Part shown: in pieces, positions 6,148 to 6,474 of the stretch
Position numbering within the stretch: the first letter of the stretch is position 1
Layout of the letters: every line of letters begins with the position of its first letter
Assembly (NCBI RefSeq): GCF_934277605.1
Contig: NZ_CAKQVD010000083.1
Location: forward strand, 1-6,474
Reading direction: 5' to 3'
Length of the DNA stretch: 6,474 nucleotides
Source: an uncultured Anaerotignum sp.
Lineage (GTDB): Bacteria; Bacillota; Clostridia; Lachnospirales; Anaerotignaceae
The notes under the pieces: generated by a model
What the model saw: only the letters and a program-made list of their open reading frames with translations
What the model was told of the DNA's origin: nothing
The model's database searches: none
Translations under genes and position numbers: made by a program

Positions 6148-6216
6148 ATGTGCATTTATCGTGTACGAATTGGATTCAAAGAGACGAAATGGGAACGGCT
6201 GAAATCAGTTTTGTAG
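6148..6216 (+). pseudogene. Start of an unknown small gene cut by the insertion sequence
   Basis: An ATG at 6148 preceded by AGAAGGAAG (6132-6140, seven-base spacing) opens a frame of 22 codons beginning MCIYRVRIGFKE and ending at TAG 6214-6216. The last residues and the stop fall exactly where the probable insertion-sequence end begins (TGTAGG from 6212), so the stop appears to be supplied by the element. I infer that this is the 5' remnant of a longer gene. I do not recognise the protein. It is divergent from the dehydrogenase gene, with 164 bases between the two start codons. A weak -10-like TTATAC lies at 6109-6114. It could instead be a chance frame. Confidence 0.4.
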
Positions 6217-6474
6217 GTTTGTCAAACATATGTTACACTGAACCACAAAAATTTCTTAATACTTCATTAGGCGTTTTCCAGTCCAATGGCCGCATAGGAA
6301 AGTTGTTATAATCCCTTTGGTTGTAGCGCTTCAGCTGGTTTCTAAAGTCCTTAAAAGAATAGAAGGTGTGTGTCGCATAAAAACGTTCATTATCCTTTCT
6401 GTGACTTCTTTCAACCTTGCCGTTATGTCTTGGAGTAAAGGGACGAATCAGCTTATGCCTTATACCATGCTTTG
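6212..6474 (-). mobile_element. One end of an IS481-type insertion sequence, running out of the window
   Basis: The element is identified by the transposase fragment at 6233-6474. Its end beyond the transposase stop codon is probably at the TGTAGG beginning at 6212 or the TGTCAA beginning at 6220, since ends of this family commonly begin with TGT. The terminal stretch includes the small inverted repeats GTTTGTCAAAC (6217-6227) and AACATATGTT (6225-6234). The other end and any target duplication lie outside the window, so the exact boundary is inferred. Confidence 0.7.
6233..6474 (-). CDS. IS481-family transposase (DDE integrase core), C-terminal fragment
   Basis: The frame enters from the right edge and ends at TAA (6235-6233), leaving 79 residues. 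The piece begins KHGIRHKLIRPFTPRHNGKVE and continues RSHRKDNERFY. The GKVER block carries the glutamate (residue 21 of the fragment) expected to be the third acidic residue of the DDE catalytic triad. The later NNFPMRPLDWKTPNEVL (56-72) is the typical C-terminal block of IS481-like and related IS3-like integrases. The protein would catalyse cutting and joining of the element's ends. The catalytic aspartates and the DNA-binding N-terminus lie beyond the window. The stop is only about 15-20 bases from the likely IS end, as expected of a complete element, so the truncation is due to the window edge and not decay. Confidence 0.88.
   Translation of the reverse strand, partial: KHGIRHKLIRPFTPRHNGKVERSHRKDNERFYATHTFYSFKDFRNQLKRYNQRDYNNFPMRPLDWKTPNEVLRNFCGSV

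Overview
The window looks like part of the chromosome of an anaerobic, low-to-mid GC Firmicute (class Clostridia, Lachnospirales-like). The grounds are a single-chain pyruvate:ferredoxin oxidoreductase, strong AGGAGG-type ribosome binding sites, short GAAA-loop terminators with U-runs, and a clostridial style of codon use. Genus cannot be fixed from the sequence alone.

Layout. Positions 1-2826 (+) hold the 3' four-fifths of nifJ/por, whose first ~230 codons lie outside the window. A clean terminator follows, then a monocistronic gene for a 217-residue lipoprotein of unknown function (3005-3658, +) with its own extended -10 promoter and terminator. The next ~330 bases (3659-3987) contain no gene but several consecutive stem-loops. 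On the minus strand lie proC (3988-4791) and, transcribed ahead of it, a D-2-hydroxyacid dehydrogenase (5030-5983). The 238-base gap between them holds three back-to-back stem-loops and a terminator-like hairpin just upstream of the proC ribosome binding site. At the right edge (about 6212 to the end) is one end of an insertion sequence with the 3' end of an IS481-type transposase on the minus strand. It appears to cut a small plus-strand gene after about 21 codons.

How the genes relate. The oxidoreductase makes acetyl-CoA, CO2 and reduced ferredoxin from pyruvate. ProC performs the last step of proline synthesis. The dehydrogenase reduces a 2-keto acid or oxidises a D-2-hydroxy acid of unknown identity. 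The genes do not form an obvious pathway: each seems to be its own transcription unit, except that the dehydrogenase and proC share a strand and could be linked by readthrough past the intervening hairpins. I see no defence system, CRISPR array, tRNA, rRNA or biosynthetic cluster. The most unusual parts are the structured intergenic regions, the possible attenuator before proC, and the IS-truncated gene.
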